64,000 bases of DNA, taken from Flavobacterium sp. 9 (GTDB lineage Bacteria; Bacteroidota; Bacteroidia; Flavobacteriales; Flavobacteriaceae). The position numbers and the translations under genes were made by a program. Location of the stretch: assembly GCF_002754195.1 (NCBI RefSeq), contig NZ_PEEU01000001.1, positions 1,178,001 through 1,242,000 on the forward strand. Direction: 5' to 3'. Position 1 is the stretch's first letter; every line of letters begins with the position of its first letter. Shown here piece after piece: positions 61,937 through 64,000 of this stretch. The notes under the pieces are model-generated. The model had not been told where the DNA came from and made no database searches. It saw nothing but the letters and a program-made list of their open reading frames with translations.

Positions 61937-62497
61937 CTAAATCTTGTAAACATGCTTTATATTTACATATCCATAATTACCCGAATTAATTACCTTGACT
62001 TGTAACCACTCACCATCAACAGCGATAACCTTTAGCAACGCATGTCTTTCCAATACTTCAATTACTTCGTATTCAGTACCAGGTCCTTCTCGTAAATTAA
62101 GAATTTCTGAATCAACTGCAAGCATATCTTCAGAACGATAATTAACTATCGTTTTTTTAGTTACTTTTTCTTTTTTAGGCTCGCTATAAAAGTTCGAATT
62201 AGAAGAATGAGTTACAGTATTTTTAGAAGCTGTTTTAACTCTGCTCTTGCTAACTGTACGTGGCGCTGTATATCTAACAGGTGGCGAATACGAAGCACAT
62301 ACTCCGCAGCTTCCACCATTCGAGCAATGTGCACATCTGCTACAATTTGAGCACGCACTGCAAGATGCACTACCGGTGCATCGCCCACTTTCTTTAGGTT
62401 TTGCATCACAGCAGCTTGCCATAAGGTTATGGTCTTGCGCACTAATTGATGAGACAAAAAGAAAGAACAAAATCTTAAAAAATATTAATTTTATCAT
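61937..62497 (-). CDS. Secreted cysteine-ladder protein with SH3 domain
   Basis: 186 residues. Signal peptide to SSISAQ (about residue 21). The next segment has Cys at 29, 30, 40, 46, 49, 52, 55, 58, 64 and 67, five of them in a CxxCxxCxxCxxC ladder, ending NGGSCGVC. A linker rich in Ser/Thr/Lys follows (about 75-125). The C-terminal bacterial SH3 domain (about 125-184) has LNLREGPGTEYEVIEVLERH and WLQVKVINSGNYGYVNIKHV. SH3b domains bind cell-wall peptides. The ladder could bind metal or form disulfides. The function is unknown. Convergent with the sensor gene across 17 bp, so the two share one short 3' region. Confidence 0.6.
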   Translation of the reverse strand: MIKLIFFKILFFLFVSSISAQDHNLMASCCDAKPKESGRCTGSASCSACSNCSRCAHCSNGGSCGVCASYSPPVRYTAPRTVSKSRVKTASKNTVTHSSNSNFYSEPKKEKVTKKTIVNYRSEDMLAVDSEILNLREGPGTEYEVIEVLERHALLKVIAVDGEWLQVKVINSGNYGYVNIKHVYKI

Positions 62498-62748
62498 GGC
62501 AATTCATTTATGTTTAGGACAAACTTAAAGAGAGATCATTATAGAACTTTACGGTTTTCCATAAGAGATTCAATTAATCTGGAAAATAATTCTTTAACAA
62601 ATAGTTGAACATAGTATAAATATCCATTTTAACTGATTACAAGGAACATAATAATATTTCAAAGATGTTTGTTATTGACAAATCCCGATTATTTTTATAA
62701 GTCAAGTAAATACGGGCGAGCAAAAAAAAATAAGATTTAGTCTAAAAC

Positions 62749-62776
62749 AAAAAAGCCACTCAAATGAGTAGCTTTT
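62749..62776. terminator. Terminator-like hairpin near the tRNA remnant
   Basis: AAAAAGCCACTCA/TGAGTAGCTTTTT with one mismatch and a short AA loop; recurrent CCACTC/GAGTGG-type family. It terminates the remnant GIY-YIG or former tRNA unit on the minus strand. Confidence 0.7.
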
Positions 62777-62782
62777 TATGTG

Positions 62783-62846
62783 AACGCAGAAGGATTCGAA
62801 ACTTCGAGCGTCCCAATTGAAAATCGGGATGTTTTATCCAGCTGAG

Positions 62847-62849
<3 letters not shown>
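62783..62849 (-). pseudogene. Decayed tRNA (3' two-thirds)
   Basis: Minus-strand TAACTCAGCTGGATAAAACA resembles a D-arm (normally GCTCAGCTGGATAGAGCA) with broken pairing. It is followed by an anticodon arm CCCGA-TTTTCAA-TTGGG (anticodon UUC, Glu if read literally), then a T-arm around TTCGAAT with one mismatch. The 5' acceptor strand is missing: the sequence begins with the TAA stop of the GIY-YIG remnant. Not functional. Confidence 0.6.
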
Positions 62850-63068
<219 letters not shown>

Positions 63069-63128
63069 CTACATTTACTGGGACATAAATTTTAAGACTG
63101 TTTAAATAAAAATAAATATCTTAGAATT

Positions 63129-63431
63129 ATGAAAAAACGAGTTTACAGTGCTGAGTTTAAATCATCAGCAGTACGATTAAGTTACGAGCGAGAAAACATC
63201 AAAGAATTAGCAGATGAACTAGGCGTCCAGGTAGAGCGTATTTATAAATGGAGGTCTTCTCAAAAAACATTTACTAATCTACAACCAATTATTTCTAAAA
63301 AGACAGAGATAGATTCTTTAGAAGTAAAACAATTACGAAAAGCCCTTAAAGAAAAAGAATTAGAGCTTGAGATATTAAAAAAGGCCGTTCACATCTTTTC
63401 CAAGAGCGATGGGAAATCTACCAATTTATAG
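63129..63431 (+). CDS. IS3-family transposase OrfA
   Basis: 100 residues: helix-turn-helix of the HTH_Tnp_1 type (MKKRVYSAEFKSSAVRLSYE, then IKELADELGVQVERIYKWRS) and a leucine-zipper-like coiled coil (LEVKQLRKALKEKELELEIL, about 65-85). The A_AAA_AAG heptamer lies at 63377-63383 in the right phase for -1 frameshifting, producing the OrfAB transposase; the unshifted frame ends 48 bases later. Confidence 0.9.
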   Translation: MKKRVYSAEFKSSAVRLSYERENIKELADELGVQVERIYKWRSSQKTFTNLQPIISKKTEIDSLEVKQLRKALKEKELELEILKKAVHIFSKSDGKSTNL

Positions 63432-64000
63432 TCAGCTATAAACATTTATATCCTATTGAAAAGATGTGCAGCGTTTTAAAAGTAAGCCGAAGTAGTTATT
63501 ATAGATGGTTCAGTGGCGGTCCTTCTAATAGATTTATAGAAAATAGTCTATTTACAGATTTAATAAAAGAAGTTTTTGATCTAAGCAGTCAAACTTACGG
63601 AAGTCCCAGAATAGCGGAACAGCTAAAAAGAAAAGGATATAAAATATCCAAAAGGAAAGTTGCTAAATTGATGCTTCTTAATGGCTGGAGAAGTAAACTT
63701 AAAAGACGCTTTAAAGTAACCACAGATTCTAATCATCGATATCCAGTGTGCAGTAATCATCTCAATAGAAATTTTACACCAAAATCACTTAATGAGGTTT
63801 GGGTGTCTGATATAACCTATATAAGAACAGCTGCCGGCTGGTTATATCTTACTACTATTATTGATTTATATGACAGGCAGGTTATAGGATGGTCATTAAG
63901 CACACGAATGTATACCGATCAAACGATTATTCCAGCTTGGAAAATGGCAGTATCAAAAAGAGAAATAACAGAATCTTTACTTTTTCATTCAGATAGAGGA
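63383..64000 (+). CDS. IS3-family transposase OrfB, partial
   Basis: Read in the -1 frame after the slippery site: GRSHLFQERWEIYQFIVSYK and on to the window edge (206 codons). HTH_21 region (SQTYGSPRIAEQLKRKGYKI, then SKRKVAKLMLLNGWRSKLKR), followed by an rve/DDE integrase core with the first catalytic Asp in VSDITYIRTAAGW and the second in HSDRG at the last bases. The catalytic Glu lies beyond the window. OrfB is normally made as the frameshift fusion with OrfA. Confidence 0.88.

Overview
The window looks like chromosomal DNA of a flavobacterium (Bacteroidota, probably Flavobacterium). The supporting signs are low G+C, SusC/SusD/SusE genes, a hybrid two-component regulator, a type IX secretion C-terminal sorting domain, FecI/FecR-type signalling, and start codons without clear Shine-Dalgarno sequences. 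All identifications come from reading the sequence; no database was searched.

Layout. 1-626: a VanX-like D-Ala-D-Ala dipeptidase cut by the window edge. 789-18078 (all minus): a secreted unknown protein, then a probable polymorphic-toxin locus. In transcription order the locus holds two small outer-membrane beta-barrel proteins, a T9SS-sorted surface protein, a 3271-residue SpvB/FG-GAP/RHS protein ending in a class 3 lipase-like domain, a lipoprotein with ankyrin-like repeats 5 bp downstream, a near-identical second copy of that lipoprotein, a tiny membrane ORF, and an orphan 3' gene fragment overlapping a further small gene. I read this as toxin, immunity gene, duplicated immunity gene and an older displaced toxin tail with its partner. 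18357-24784: a fatty acid desaturase, a GH9 glycosidase with a ThuA-like protein, a PldA-type outer-membrane phospholipase and a repeat-containing lipoprotein.

24985-32850: an ECF sigma/FecR/TonB-receptor trio, then a COG4315-type lipoprotein and a four-gene operon (OB-fold protein, DUF5777-like barrel, monoheme lipoprotein, YceI). Two stretches upstream of the lipoprotein and of the operon share a 39-bp ungapped similarity and may be promoters of one regulon. 33012-37240: a hotdog-like protein and a TetR-controlled oxidoreductase cluster with visible operator-like repeats. 37651-44846: a molybdenum hydroxylase cluster with XdhC, a heme lipoprotein and a single-chain xanthine dehydrogenase-like enzyme.

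45391-61919: a beta-1,4-galactan utilization locus (SusC, SusD, SusE-like, two GH53 endo-galactanases, a GH2 beta-galactosidase broken by a one-base frameshift), with a divergent WD40-like secreted protein and a hybrid two-component sensor/regulator. 61937-64000: a cysteine-rich SH3 protein, a decayed tRNA, a GIY-YIG nuclease remnant and the start of an IS3-family element with a canonical A_AAA_AAG frameshift site.

Intergenic DNA is rich in repeats: three copies of a palindromic extragenic element, two copies of a roughly 135-bp MITE-like element with 17-bp terminal repeats, a nested inverted-repeat element, a long hairpin, and a recurring terminator hairpin family.
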